A DNA stretch of 13,631 nt from Sulfurimonas sp. (GTDB lineage: Bacteria > Campylobacterota > Campylobacteria > Campylobacterales > Sulfurimonadaceae), in NCBI GenBank assembly GCA_027047745.1, contig JALTUB010000286.1, positions 1 through 13,631 of the forward strand, written 5' to 3'. Position 1 is the first letter of the stretch; every line of letters begins with the position of its first letter. The translations under genes were made by a program, and so were the position numbers. The notes beneath the pieces are model-generated. The model saw nothing but the letters and a program-made list of their open reading frames with translations. It had not been told where the DNA came from and did no database searches. Shown in pieces: positions 7,196-13,554 of this stretch.

Positions 7196-8035
7196 TTATT
7201 CTACGAGAGATTTAAAATTTTTAATAGTGAAAAGTTTAAGAGTTTCACTTTTTAATGATTTTAGTTCACTTGAAAAACCTTTTTTACTAAATATTACAAA
7301 TATATCTGCTTTTATCTTGCTCTTAGAACAACTCTCTTTTAGTTTTGTAAGTTCACTTTTTTTAATTTTTGAGTTAGTATATTTACAACTTCCGACAATA
7401 GTTTTTCCAGACGCTGTTTTAGCGTAAATATCTAGTTCAATATCTCTATCCCAATATGTTCCAATCTCTACTATCTTGTCATCTTGAAAATTTTGTTTTA
7501 AGAGTTCATGAGAGAGTTCTATAAAAGTTAGTTGAACAAACTCTATTTGGCGATTTTGAAATCTATTTTTAACCTCTTCATAGTTACCGTCTCTAACCCC
7601 TTTAAACAAAGGAGAAACAAAGGCAAACCAAAAACGGATAAAAGGAGAGTTGAAAAATAGTTTGTCATCAGTCTTGCCTACTCTTATGATACCTCTACTA
7701 ACAAGCTCTTCGACAGCATTTCCACCAGCCTCATCATCAACCTTAGCTTTTTTAAAAGTAGAGTGAGTTCGACCATCTCCTGTTGCGATTGCAGAGAGAA
7801 CAGAGTGGTAAAGTGGCGCTCCAGATGTAAGTTCTGTTATGTCATTTCTTATGTATCTGTAGTCATCAAGTATAAGTTTTTCTATAAGAGGATAAGATGG
7901 TTTGGAGCTGTCAATTTCACCCCAGCTCATGCCACCAAAGATTGCAAATTTTTCAACTGCATCTTCAAAATTTTTTGGCTGATGATCTTTATAAAATGAT
8001 TTAAACTGTTGAGTTAATGTTTTTTTGTTTGAAAT
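7196..8035 (-). CDS. DUF234 protein (stand-alone), probable ATT start
   Basis: The protein matches from memory the DUF234 (PF03008) family, which forms the C-terminal part of archaeal-type ATPases but in Helicobacter/Campylobacter exists without the ATPase. Family-like segments are YHSVLSAIA (residues 76-84 of 279), a winged-helix-like stretch, PFIRFWFAFVSPLFKG (131-146) and DRDIELDIYAKT...GSCKY (196-219). The last has an E..D...C.K pattern like PD-(D/E)XK nuclease folds, so DNA binding or cleavage is possible but unproven. The first ATG is at 7930, yet 35 further codons upstream are in frame and look like family sequence (TLTQQFKSFY, FEDAVEKFAIFGG). That extension has no ATG, GTG or TTG; ATT at 8035 follows AAAGG with 7-base spacing. 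If ATT is not used, the protein starts at 7930 (244 residues). Confidence 0.8.
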   Translation of the reverse strand: MSNKKTLTQQFKSFYKDHQPKNFEDAVEKFAIFGGMSWGEIDSSKPSYPLIEKLILDDYRYIRNDITELTSGAPLYHSVLSAIATGDGRTHSTFKKAKVDDEAGGNAVEELVSRGIIRVGKTDDKLFFNSPFIRFWFAFVSPLFKGVRDGNYEEVKNRFQNRQIEFVQLTFIELSHELLKQNFQDDKIVEIGTYWDRDIELDIYAKTASGKTIVGSCKYTNSKIKKSELTKLKESCSKSKIKADIFVIFSKKGFSSELKSLKSETLKLFTIKNFKSLVE

Positions 8036-8061
8036 AATAGAGCCTTTAATCGGTATGCGTA

Positions 8062-8067
8062 ATTATA
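8062..8067 (-). promoter_or_regulatory. -10 box for the DUF234 gene
   Basis: A perfect TATAAT on the - strand predicts a start near 8055, about 20 bases before the ATT codon at 8035 and 125 bases before the first ATG. This close placement supports translation beginning at the ATT. An in-frame TAA at 8065-8063 excludes any longer protein. Confidence 0.5.
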
Positions 8068-8130
8068 CAATAATCTATTACACAATTACTACACACTATT
8101 TTTATATAATTTTTCAATGTAACATAAAAA

Positions 8131-8161
8131 GCATAGTTATTAGTAAATATTATGCTAGAAT
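8131..8161 (+). promoter_or_regulatory. Promoter of the Cys-repeat gene with an overlapping dyad
   Basis: TAGAAT at 8156-8161 is the likely -10 box. Just upstream, 8131-8155 is an imperfect palindrome whose ends are GCATA and TATGC, covering the place where a -35 box would lie. This is where a repressor operator would sit. A second TATAAT at 8105-8110 could be an alternative promoter. AAAGGA at 8181-8186 is the ribosome site. Confidence 0.4.
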
Positions 8162-8192
8162 TGTTTCAACTTAAAACCCCAAAGGATACAAA

Positions 8193-8453
8193 ATGAAAAA
8201 ATTAAATCTTACAGCTCTTCTTTTAGGAGCATCGTTATTTACAGGTCTTGGTGCAGTGTCACTAAGTGCAGGAGACAAATGTGGAGCAGGTAAATGTGGC
8301 TCTAAAATGGAAAAACCAGCAAAAAAATGTGGTTCTGGAAAATGTGGTGATGCTAAAAAAGCTCCAGCAAAGAAATGTGGTTCTGCAAAATGTGGCGACT
8401 CTAAAAAAGCACCTGCAAAAAAATGTGGCGCTGGAAAGTGTGGAAGTAAGTAA
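8193..8453 (+). CDS. Secreted KCG-repeat peptide, HvfA-like RiPP precursor candidate
   Basis: 86 residues. Residues 1-26 are a Sec signal peptide (MKKLNLTALL, hydrophobic core, LSA then GDK). The remainder is four regular 16-residue units, each with KCGxxKCG, at 29-36, 45-52, 61-68 and 77-84, separated by Lys/Ala/Pro spacers. All eight Cys lie in KCG, close to the EGKCG cores of HvfA-type precursors, whose Cys are converted to oxazolone/thioamide copper ligands by an MNIO (DUF692) enzyme HvfB with HvfC. Here the preceding Glu is replaced by Gly or Ala. The gene about 300 bases downstream resembles HvfX, which supports the assignment. No maturase gene is in the window. Alternatively it is an unmodified periplasmic thiol-rich metal binder. 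It has its own promoter and terminator. Confidence 0.75.
   Translation: MKKLNLTALLLGASLFTGLGAVSLSAGDKCGAGKCGSKMEKPAKKCGSGKCGDAKKAPAKKCGSAKCGDSKKAPAKKCGAGKCGSK
8277..8450 (+). repeat. 48-bp tandem repeat encoding KCG units
   Basis: Three full 48-bp units and one partial unit are in register with the 16-residue protein repeat. The units differ mostly at synonymous or Ser/Ala/Gly positions, suggesting expansion by unequal recombination under selection for the Cys pattern. Confidence 0.85.
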
Positions 8454-8463
8454 GTTTTAATCT

Positions 8464-8488
8464 CTCTCAAGTTTTACTTGAGAGTTTT
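8464..8488 (+). terminator. Rho-independent terminator after the Cys-repeat gene
   Basis: CTCTCAAG (8464-8471) pairs with CTTGAGAG (8477-8484) around TTTTA and is followed by TTTT. It would end transcription before the DoxX-type gene, so the two genes are probably separate units. Confidence 0.65.
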
Positions 8489-8685
8489 CCTAGGTCTTGA
8501 AATTTATCACGAATTTTTAAAAATAAATCAACAAGTTTAGGATCAAAATGTTTTCCTTTTTCCTCTTTAAAAAGAGTTAAAATCTTGTCAAGTTCCCAAG
8601 CTTTTTTATATACTCTCTCACTTCCAAGTGCATCAAAAACATCAGCTACGGCAGTAATTCGTCCATATATATGTATCTCTACATT
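8467..8685 (-). pseudogene. HD-GYP phosphodiesterase remnant
   Basis: The - strand encodes about 72 residues after an in-frame TAA at 8688, ending at TGA 8469-8467. The readable part includes HIYGRITAVADVFDALGSER, then VYKKAWE, and KGKHFDPKLVDLFL. This is the C-terminal end of an HD-GYP cyclic-di-GMP phosphodiesterase, whose usual wording is GRI.A.ADVFDALTS.RPYK and G.HFDP.LV..F. The HD catalytic part and the GYP motif, which should lie upstream, are missing: the sequence beyond 8685 is not recognisable and holds the promoter of the DoxX-type gene. There is no start codon or ribosome site at its beginning. It is therefore a 5'-truncated leftover, too short to be active. Confidence 0.85.
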
Positions 8686-8732
8686 TTAGATTTCCTATAA
8701 ATATTTTACACATGGACTACACAGTTAAAAGT

Positions 8733-8762
8733 TACAATTAGACTATCAGACAAATTAAGGAG
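8733..8762 (+). promoter_or_regulatory. Promoter and ribosome site of the DoxX-type gene
   Basis: TACAAT at 8733-8738 is a plausible -10 box, and AAGGAG at 8757-8762 is a strong ribosome site six bases before the ATG at 8769. The gene thus appears transcribed independently of the Cys-repeat gene. Confidence 0.5.
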
Positions 8763-8768
8763 TCGGTT

Positions 8769-9278
8769 ATGTTACTCAAAAAAGTTTATACAGAGTTTTC
8801 ACGCTTAAGTGAATATGGAAAATCGTTAAGTTTGTTGCTTGTGCGTTTTATTGTCGCTTATACTTTTTATGGTCCTGCTATGATGAAGTGGGCAGATATT
8901 GATTCTGTTGCAATGTGGTTTGGAAGTATGGGGATTCCTTTTCCAACATTTAACGCGTATATGTCAGCGAGTACAGAAGTTGCAGGTGTTGTCTTACTTA
9001 CACTAGGTCTCATGACAAGAGCGATTGCTATTCCTCTCATTATTATTATGTTTGTAGCTATCGCTACTGTTCATGGAGTCAATGGATTTAATGTTATTGT
9101 TGATGGAAGTGAGATTGTGAACCCTTGGATAAATGGTCACCATTTTATAGGTACTATTGTAACTCTTCAAAATGGTTTTGAGATGCCACTTTATTACATA
9201 CTGTTTTTACTTGTATTACTCACTCAAGGTGCAGGAAAATTTTCACTTGATAGACTTATCTTTGGCGAAAGAAATTAA
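8769..9278 (+). CDS. DoxX-family membrane protein, HvfX-like
   Basis: 169 residues with four predicted membrane segments at about 18-37, 62-81, 84-102 and 139-154, the DoxX layout. GPAMMKWADID after helix 1, PFP before helix 2, TEVAGVVLLTLGL, TVHGVNGF and LQNGFEMPLYY followed by TQGAGKFSLDRLI correspond, from memory, to HvfX proteins of copper-binding RiPP operons, which share the PFP, TEVGG, VHWQNGW and NNGIE-type stretches. In those operons HvfX accompanies the precursor HvfA and the enzymes HvfB and HvfC; its exact role is not settled. Here the candidate HvfA gene lies about 300 bases upstream, while hvfB and hvfC are absent. A general DoxX quinone-linked function is the alternative. Confidence 0.85.
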   Translation: MLLKKVYTEFSRLSEYGKSLSLLLVRFIVAYTFYGPAMMKWADIDSVAMWFGSMGIPFPTFNAYMSASTEVAGVVLLTLGLMTRAIAIPLIIIMFVAIATVHGVNGFNVIVDGSEIVNPWINGHHFIGTIVTLQNGFEMPLYYILFLLVLLTQGAGKFSLDRLIFGERN

Positions 9279-9314
9279 GGATTATGGAAACTCTAAGTAA
9301 ATTATAGCCTCTTT

Positions 9315-9320
9315 TATAAT
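9315..9320 (+). promoter_or_regulatory. -10 box for the LpxR-type gene
   Basis: TATAAT, giving a start near 9327 and a short leader. The ATG at 9352 lacks a convincing ribosome site. Confidence 0.4.
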
Positions 9321-9351
9321 TTTTAAGAAATTTTATTGTAAGATATGTCCA

Positions 9352-10359
9352 ATGAAATCAATTATTATATTATTTATTATGTGCTTTTTTGTTTCCTTGT
9401 CTGCTAATGACACAGTGGACAATAAAACAGATAACTCTTGGGTACTGCAACGCACTAATTTTCAGTATGAAAATGATTTAGTTTTCAATAGTGATAGTGA
9501 ATACACTTCAGGTATTAAACTGGAAAATATTTACTCTATAAAAGATATATCATCTTCATGGTTAAAGATACCATTTTATTATGATGAAAAAAATAATCAC
9601 TTTGTATCTATCTCGATAGTACAACAAATCTTTACCCCAGTAGATACTACAAGCAAAAATCTTGTTGTAAATGACCGTCCTTATGCAGGGTGGTCGTATA
9701 TGGAATTTGGACTTCATGAAAGTACAGGAGATGAACTTTACTCTTTCAGTTTACAGCTTGGTGTCGTTGGACCTGACTCTTTAGCTGCACGCTCACAAAA
9801 AGAGATTCACAGTATAAGACACCTTTATACCCCACAAGGTTGGGATAATCAACTAAAAAACGAACTTGGTATAAACTTGATAGCACAGCATAAGTGGCTT
9901 TTAAAAACTGACACTATAAATGGTATAGGTAGCCGTTTTATCCCTTTTGTTGAAGCAAGTTTAGGCAATATTAAAACATACGCAAGAACAGGTATCTTGA
10001 TGAGTTTTGGTATAAATCCTAGTAATGATTTTGGTTCATCTTCTATAGATGTTGGTGGAGCAAATAGTATTCCTACAGCATCTGGAAGTTTACTTACTGA
10101 TGACAAAGATTGGAGTTTTAGCATAAACCTAGCTCTTGCAGGTACAGCTGTTGCTCATGATTTATTTTTAGATGGAAATACATTTAAGAGTAGTCACTCA
10201 GTTGAAAAAGAGCCGTTTGTAGGTTATGCCGCTTATGGCTTTAGTGCTAGATATAAACGGATTGCAATGGAGTATATACTAACTGATACTACAAAAGAGT
10301 TTAAACTACAAGCAGAAAACCACAAGTATGGCTCAATCTTAATCTCTTACATATTTTAA
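9352..10359 (+). CDS. lpxR: Lipid A deacylase, LpxR family (DUF2219)
   Basis: 335 residues. Residues 1-18 form a signal peptide ending SLSA before NDT. The family (PF09982) forms a 12-strand outer-membrane barrel; Salmonella LpxR removes the 3'-acyloxyacyl chain from lipid A in a Ca2+-dependent reaction. Visible hallmarks are YENDLVFNSDSEYTSG (39-54), with N41 and D42 at the place of the metal- and active-site Asn9/Asp10 of mature Salmonella LpxR, NDRPYAGWSY (107-116), and LGVVGPDS...Q149...H153, where H153 matches the catalytic His122. The C-terminus ISYIF ends in Phe as outer-membrane proteins do. The ribosome site is weak. It is single-gene, unrelated to its neighbours as far as visible. 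The activity is inferred from motifs, not shown. Confidence 0.88.
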   Translation: MKSIIILFIMCFFVSLSANDTVDNKTDNSWVLQRTNFQYENDLVFNSDSEYTSGIKLENIYSIKDISSSWLKIPFYYDEKNNHFVSISIVQQIFTPVDTTSKNLVVNDRPYAGWSYMEFGLHESTGDELYSFSLQLGVVGPDSLAARSQKEIHSIRHLYTPQGWDNQLKNELGINLIAQHKWLLKTDTINGIGSRFIPFVEASLGNIKTYARTGILMSFGINPSNDFGSSSIDVGGANSIPTASGSLLTDDKDWSFSINLALAGTAVAHDLFLDGNTFKSSHSVEKEPFVGYAAYGFSARYKRIAMEYILTDTTKEFKLQAENHKYGSILISYIF

Positions 10360-10405
10360 ACTTAAACTTATATACAATCTTTAGAAAATCTCCACAATTG
10401 TTTTA

Positions 10406-10411
10406 TATACT
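10406..10411 (+). promoter_or_regulatory. -10 box of the four-gene operon
   Basis: TATACT predicts a start near 10418. AAAAGGA just before the ATG at 10442 is the ribosome site. The three following genes have gaps of 18 and 7 bases and an overlap, so this promoter probably serves all four. Confidence 0.4.
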
Positions 10412-10441
10412 TCTTTTATCTTTAAAATAAAAGGAAATAAA

Positions 10442-11263
10442 ATGAGCAAAGTCGGTAATTTAGTAGTTGGAGTTTCTATAGTAGTTTCTTTATTGATTAC
10501 AGTTGGATGTAGTTCCAATAGCCCATCAAACCAGAATGCCCAGTTGGCAGTAAAAACCTCACAAAGGAGTGTAAATTATTTAGCAGCAAGAACTGATTTT
10601 TCTTTATATAGATTCGATAATGATATTAAAGACAGTAACGCAAGTCAATGTAATGGAGGATGTGCTACAACATGGCCACCATATAATGCAGGAGTATTAA
10701 CATCTATAGATAAAACAAACGGTTTAAGTAATTTTACACGAGCAGATGGTGCAAAACAGACAGCTTATTTTGGGTATCCCCTTTATAAATTTAAAAATGA
10801 TATTAATGTTGGTGACACTAATGGAAATTTTGTAAATAATGAATGGAACTTAAATTATCCAAAAACATATGATACTAATGGAACTGGAACTAAATTGTCA
10901 CTTTCAAAAGTAAGTGAAAAGTATATGGTTGATGCAAAAGATTTTTCTCTTTATACATTTGCTGATGACAATGTTACAAATGTAAGCACTTGTTATGATG
11001 TTGCTGGTGGAGTACCATGTGCAACAATATGGCCACCTTTTGATGCGAATGTTACAGCTACTAATATTTCTAAAGATCTCAATATATCATTATTTGGTAC
11101 TGTAACACGAACAGATGGGAAAAAACAGATTAGTTATAATGGTAAGCCTCTTTATTATTTTGCAGGAATTAAAGCAAAAAATATAGCTGGAGATACAAAT
11201 GCAAAAGATACAAATGGTGATTGGTTTAAAAAAGGTGATTGGCATTTAGTCCAAATCAAATAA
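10442..11263 (+). CDS. Lipoprotein with two PF03640-type repeats
   Basis: 273 residues. The N-terminal hydrophobic stretch ends in TVGC, so Cys23 is the likely lipidated residue, although the lipobox lacks the usual Leu at -3. Two related domains follow. Each starts DFSLY, contains a Cys pair next to a CAT-WPP motif (C70/C74 with TTWPPY; C184/C193 with TIWPPF), then a TRADG or TRTDG piece and a GxPLY(K/Y)F piece (110-117 and 233-240). This is the secreted repeat of unknown function, PF03640, often found as two or more copies in lipoproteins close to redox proteins. The Cys pairs probably form disulfides. It is the first gene of an operon with cytochrome P460 and a two-component system. Confidence 0.85.
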   Translation: MSKVGNLVVGVSIVVSLLITVGCSSNSPSNQNAQLAVKTSQRSVNYLAARTDFSLYRFDNDIKDSNASQCNGGCATTWPPYNAGVLTSIDKTNGLSNFTRADGAKQTAYFGYPLYKFKNDINVGDTNGNFVNNEWNLNYPKTYDTNGTGTKLSLSKVSEKYMVDAKDFSLYTFADDNVTNVSTCYDVAGGVPCATIWPPFDANVTATNISKDLNISLFGTVTRTDGKKQISYNGKPLYYFAGIKAKNIAGDTNAKDTNGDWFKKGDWHLVQIK

Positions 11264-11281
11264 TTTACAAGGAAATATTTC

Positions 11282-11815
11282 ATGAAAACCCTAACAAAAG
11301 TTTTGCTATCATTAGCTCTAGGTTCAAGCCTCTTTGCACACTCGGATGTTTATCTGACAAACAATTCTCAAGTGCCAGATTTGAAAATGCTAAAGAATGA
11401 TTTGACATTTAAAGAGATAGAGGGGTATCAAAATTATAAAATTGTTGCTACTCACTTTAGAACTGACAAAAATGAGATACGCTATATCTTAGCAAATCCA
11501 GTGGCTTACAACGCTCTTACCCATCACGCAAAGATTATGCCTGAGGGAAGTAAGGTTGTGAAGATTGGTTGGAGTGTGAAAAAAATGCCAACTTGGGCAG
11601 GTGCGCTTGAAGCAGATAAAATTCAAAGAGTTGAGTACATGGTAAAAAAAAGTAACAGATTTAACCACAATGGAGATAACTGGGGTTATGCTCGTTTTGT
11701 GAGAACAAAAGATGGATATAAAGCTTGGACAAAAGGGACAAAAGGCTGTATTGCCTGTCATGCAAGTGTGAAAAATGATGATTATCTCTTTACGCACTTT
11801 CAAAAAACATTTTAA
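11282..11815 (+). CDS. Cytochrome P460 family protein
   Basis: 177 residues. Residues 1-19 form a signal peptide (MKTLTKVLLSLALGSSLFA). A single CIACH heme site lies near the C-terminus (156-160), preceded by NWGYARF (133-139) and followed by DDYLFTHF. This order, with one late CXXCH in a ~150-residue beta-rich domain, is that of cytochrome P460 (PF16694), whose heme is also cross-linked to a Lys and which oxidises hydroxylamine or binds NO in nitrifiers and methanotrophs. K94 in VVKIGW is a candidate for that Lys, but I cannot align it with certainty; if absent, the protein would be a cytochrome c'-beta-like NO binder. The gene starts 18 bases after the lipoprotein gene, with AAGGAA as ribosome site, and is followed 7 bases later by the response regulator. 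Confidence 0.87.
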   Translation: MKTLTKVLLSLALGSSLFAHSDVYLTNNSQVPDLKMLKNDLTFKEIEGYQNYKIVATHFRTDKNEIRYILANPVAYNALTHHAKIMPEGSKVVKIGWSVKKMPTWAGALEADKIQRVEYMVKKSNRFNHNGDNWGYARFVRTKDGYKAWTKGTKGCIACHASVKNDDYLFTHFQKTF

Positions 11816-11822
11816 ATAAGCC

Positions 11823-12506
11823 ATGAAAAAGAGACTCCTAATTATCGAAGATGAAGAAGCTATAGCAGATTTAATCGTACAAAGATTTCAAACTTCTTTG
11901 TATGATGTGGATGTAGCAACTGATGGCAAGGAGGCTCTCTCCCTTTTAAGTACGAACAACTATGACTTAGCGACCGTTGATATTATGCTCCCTTATATTG
12001 ATGGACTGACTCTTTGTAAAAAATTTAGAGAACACTCCCCACAAACTTTTCTTATTTTAGTTAGTGCATTGGATGAAGAAGAGACGAAACTCAAAGGATA
12101 TGCTTATGGTGCAGATGACTATATCATAAAGCCTTTTAGTCCTAAAGAGTTACTTGCCAAAGTGGAATCACACTTTAGAAGAGAAGCAACACTTTCATCC
12201 AAACAATCAAAAATTATAGAAAATTTACAACTTAATGATGATATAAAAGAGATAAAGATAAATGGCTTTTTACTTGAGCTAACTCCAAGCGAATATCTAC
12301 TCTTTTTTACGCTCTTAAATAATCCCAAAAAGCTTTTCTCAAGAGAAGAATTTTCCTATCTTATTTATGAAAACAACTTAGGCGAAATTGATAGTAGAGG
12401 TATTGACTCTCATATCTCACATATAAGAAAAAAGATAAAAAAATGTGATACAATAGAGTATATAAAAACAGTACATGGACAAGGCTATATCATCAATGAG
12501 CATTAA
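11823..12506 (+). CDS. OmpR-family response regulator
   Basis: 227 residues. The receiver domain (3-118) has the acidic pair E9/D10, phosphoacceptor D53 in TVDIMLP, S81 in the Thr/Ser position and K103 in KPF. A winged-helix DNA-binding domain occupies about 132-225: LTPSEYLLFFTLLNN, the recognition-helix area with RGIDSHISHIRKKI, and the final wing VHGQGYII. It is transcribed right behind cytochrome P460 with a poor ribosome site, and its end overlaps the partner kinase gene, so the two are co-translated. It probably controls its own operon and perhaps other redox genes; no binding site is evident. Which subfamily it belongs to cannot be told by eye. Confidence 0.95.
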   Translation: MKKRLLIIEDEEAIADLIVQRFQTSLYDVDVATDGKEALSLLSTNNYDLATVDIMLPYIDGLTLCKKFREHSPQTFLILVSALDEEETKLKGYAYGADDYIIKPFSPKELLAKVESHFRREATLSSKQSKIIENLQLNDDIKEIKINGFLLELTPSEYLLFFTLLNNPKKLFSREEFSYLIYENNLGEIDSRGIDSHISHIRKKIKKCDTIEYIKTVHGQGYIINEH

Positions 12507-13530
12507 AAAGCTACTTTTACTTTTATATATCATGGCAGGACTCATCATCGCAATCTTTACAGCGTTTATGACATTTTATATCATCGATGTTCCTATCGGT
12601 ATGAAAATGTTTTCAAAGATAGTCATAACCATCGTTTTCACACTTCCTGTTATCGCCTTTTTAAGCTATATATTGGGAAGTTTCTTTTCTAAAAAATTTA
12701 TATTTATCCAAAAAAGACTGTTGCAAATAGCTGATGAAGATTTTACTGTTTATGATACTCATGAATCTATAAAAGAGGTAGCTGATATTCATAAAATACT
12801 CAATAATGTCTCTATGCAACTTGATAATTCCATCAATGAGTTGAAAGAAAAGAACAGTGAACTCACATGGATGGTTCGCTCTTTTGCTCATGACTTTAGA
12901 ACGCCTTTAACAATCATTGCTGGAAATATCGAAGCCATTGAAGACGGACTCATTTCTCAAAAAGAACTCCCAACAGTTTTAGTAAAAATCAAACTTGAAA
13001 CAAACTATATGAGTGAACTCCTTAGCGATGTACTTTCATTTATCCACTCTTTGAAAAGTGTTGTTAAAAAAGAGAAAATTGCACTGAAAAAAATGTTAGA
13101 TGAAGAGATATTTGTTTTGATAGAACCACAAAATGAAGTAAAATTGCTCAATACTCTACAAGAAAATGATACGCTTGAATTTACTAAAATAGACCTCAAA
13201 AAGATTCTCATCAACCTACTCAACAATAGTGCTAAATTTACAGAAAGTGGAAGTATCACTCTCTTTTTTAAAGATAATTCACTGATAGTGCAAGACACAG
13301 GCATAGGAATTATCGACGAGGAGTGTGAGAAAATTTTCCAAGCTTTTTATACAGTCGATAAAAGTAAAAACCGTGTAAAAAGTGGTTTTGGCTTAGGATT
13401 AGCAATAGCAAAAAATCTTGCTTTAAAAAATGGTTATTTTGTAGAATGTGATACCGAGTATAAAAATGGCTGTAAAATAGTTTTATTTCCACTCACAAAA
13501 AAAGCTCTACCACCCGATAAAGGGCGATAG
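12496..13530 (+). CDS. Sensor histidine kinase with minimal periplasmic loop
   Basis: 344 residues from the chosen ATG at 12496, which follows AAGG at 12481-12484 and overlaps the regulator gene by 11 bases. An in-frame ATG at 12475 would add seven polar residues but has no ribosome site. Two membrane helices (about 5-30 and 41-64) are joined by only about ten residues, so there is no periplasmic sensing domain. A short HAMP-like linker leads to the phosphorylation site SFAHDFRTPLT with H132; the usual HE is HD. The ATPase domain shows the N box LINLLNNSAKF (239-249), G1 DTGIGI (267-272) and G2 GFGLGLA (297-303). The last residues (LPPDKGR) and the stop codon are encoded within a - strand terminator hairpin. 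The signal might come through the membrane or from the P460/lipoprotein partners. Confidence 0.93.
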   Translation: MSIKKLLLLLYIMAGLIIAIFTAFMTFYIIDVPIGMKMFSKIVITIVFTLPVIAFLSYILGSFFSKKFIFIQKRLLQIADEDFTVYDTHESIKEVADIHKILNNVSMQLDNSINELKEKNSELTWMVRSFAHDFRTPLTIIAGNIEAIEDGLISQKELPTVLVKIKLETNYMSELLSDVLSFIHSLKSVVKKEKIALKKMLDEEIFVLIEPQNEVKLLNTLQENDTLEFTKIDLKKILINLLNNSAKFTESGSITLFFKDNSLIVQDTGIGIIDEECEKIFQAFYTVDKSKNRVKSGFGLGLAIAKNLALKNGYFVECDTEYKNGCKIVLFPLTKKALPPDKGR

Positions 13531-13533
13531 AGC
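13497..13533 (-). terminator. Rho-independent terminator for an incoming - strand transcript
   Basis: On the - strand, GCTCTATCGCCC pairs with GGGTGGTAGAGC in a 12-bp stem (two G-U wobbles, six-base loop) followed by seven T. On the + strand the wobble positions are C-A mismatches and no T-tract follows. It must end an RNA coming from beyond the right window edge or starting within the last ~80 bases, and it overlaps the 3' end of the kinase gene. Confidence 0.75.
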
Positions 13534-13554
13534 CTAATTGTAGTAAGTATCATG
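13527..13554 (-). repeat. Second copy of the small-RNA 3' motif
   Basis: The 28 bases read on the - strand from 13554 match those from 3558 at 24 of 28 positions, including CTTAC[A/T]ACAATTAGGC followed by TCTAT. In both places the motif leads into the stem of a - strand terminator with a 7-8 base T-tract. Bases 13531-13631 contain no ORF I can support; they are probably part of the RNA carrying this motif. Confidence 0.7.

Noticed and set aside
8277..8450. Possible CRISPR array
   Set aside because: The 48-bp periodic units are in-frame coding repeats with related spacers and a signal peptide in front, not direct repeats with unique spacers.
8171..8470. 99-codon ORF on the - strand rich in HFAGA/PHF repeats
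   Set aside because: It is the mirror of the KCG tandem repeat on the + strand; the repeat keeps the opposite frame open. It lacks a ribosome site, and the + strand ORF has a signal peptide, promoter and terminator.
9285..9308. Seven-codon ORF after the DoxX-type gene, preceded by AAGGATT
   Set aside because: It is far too short to support by sequence alone, and there is no conserved context.
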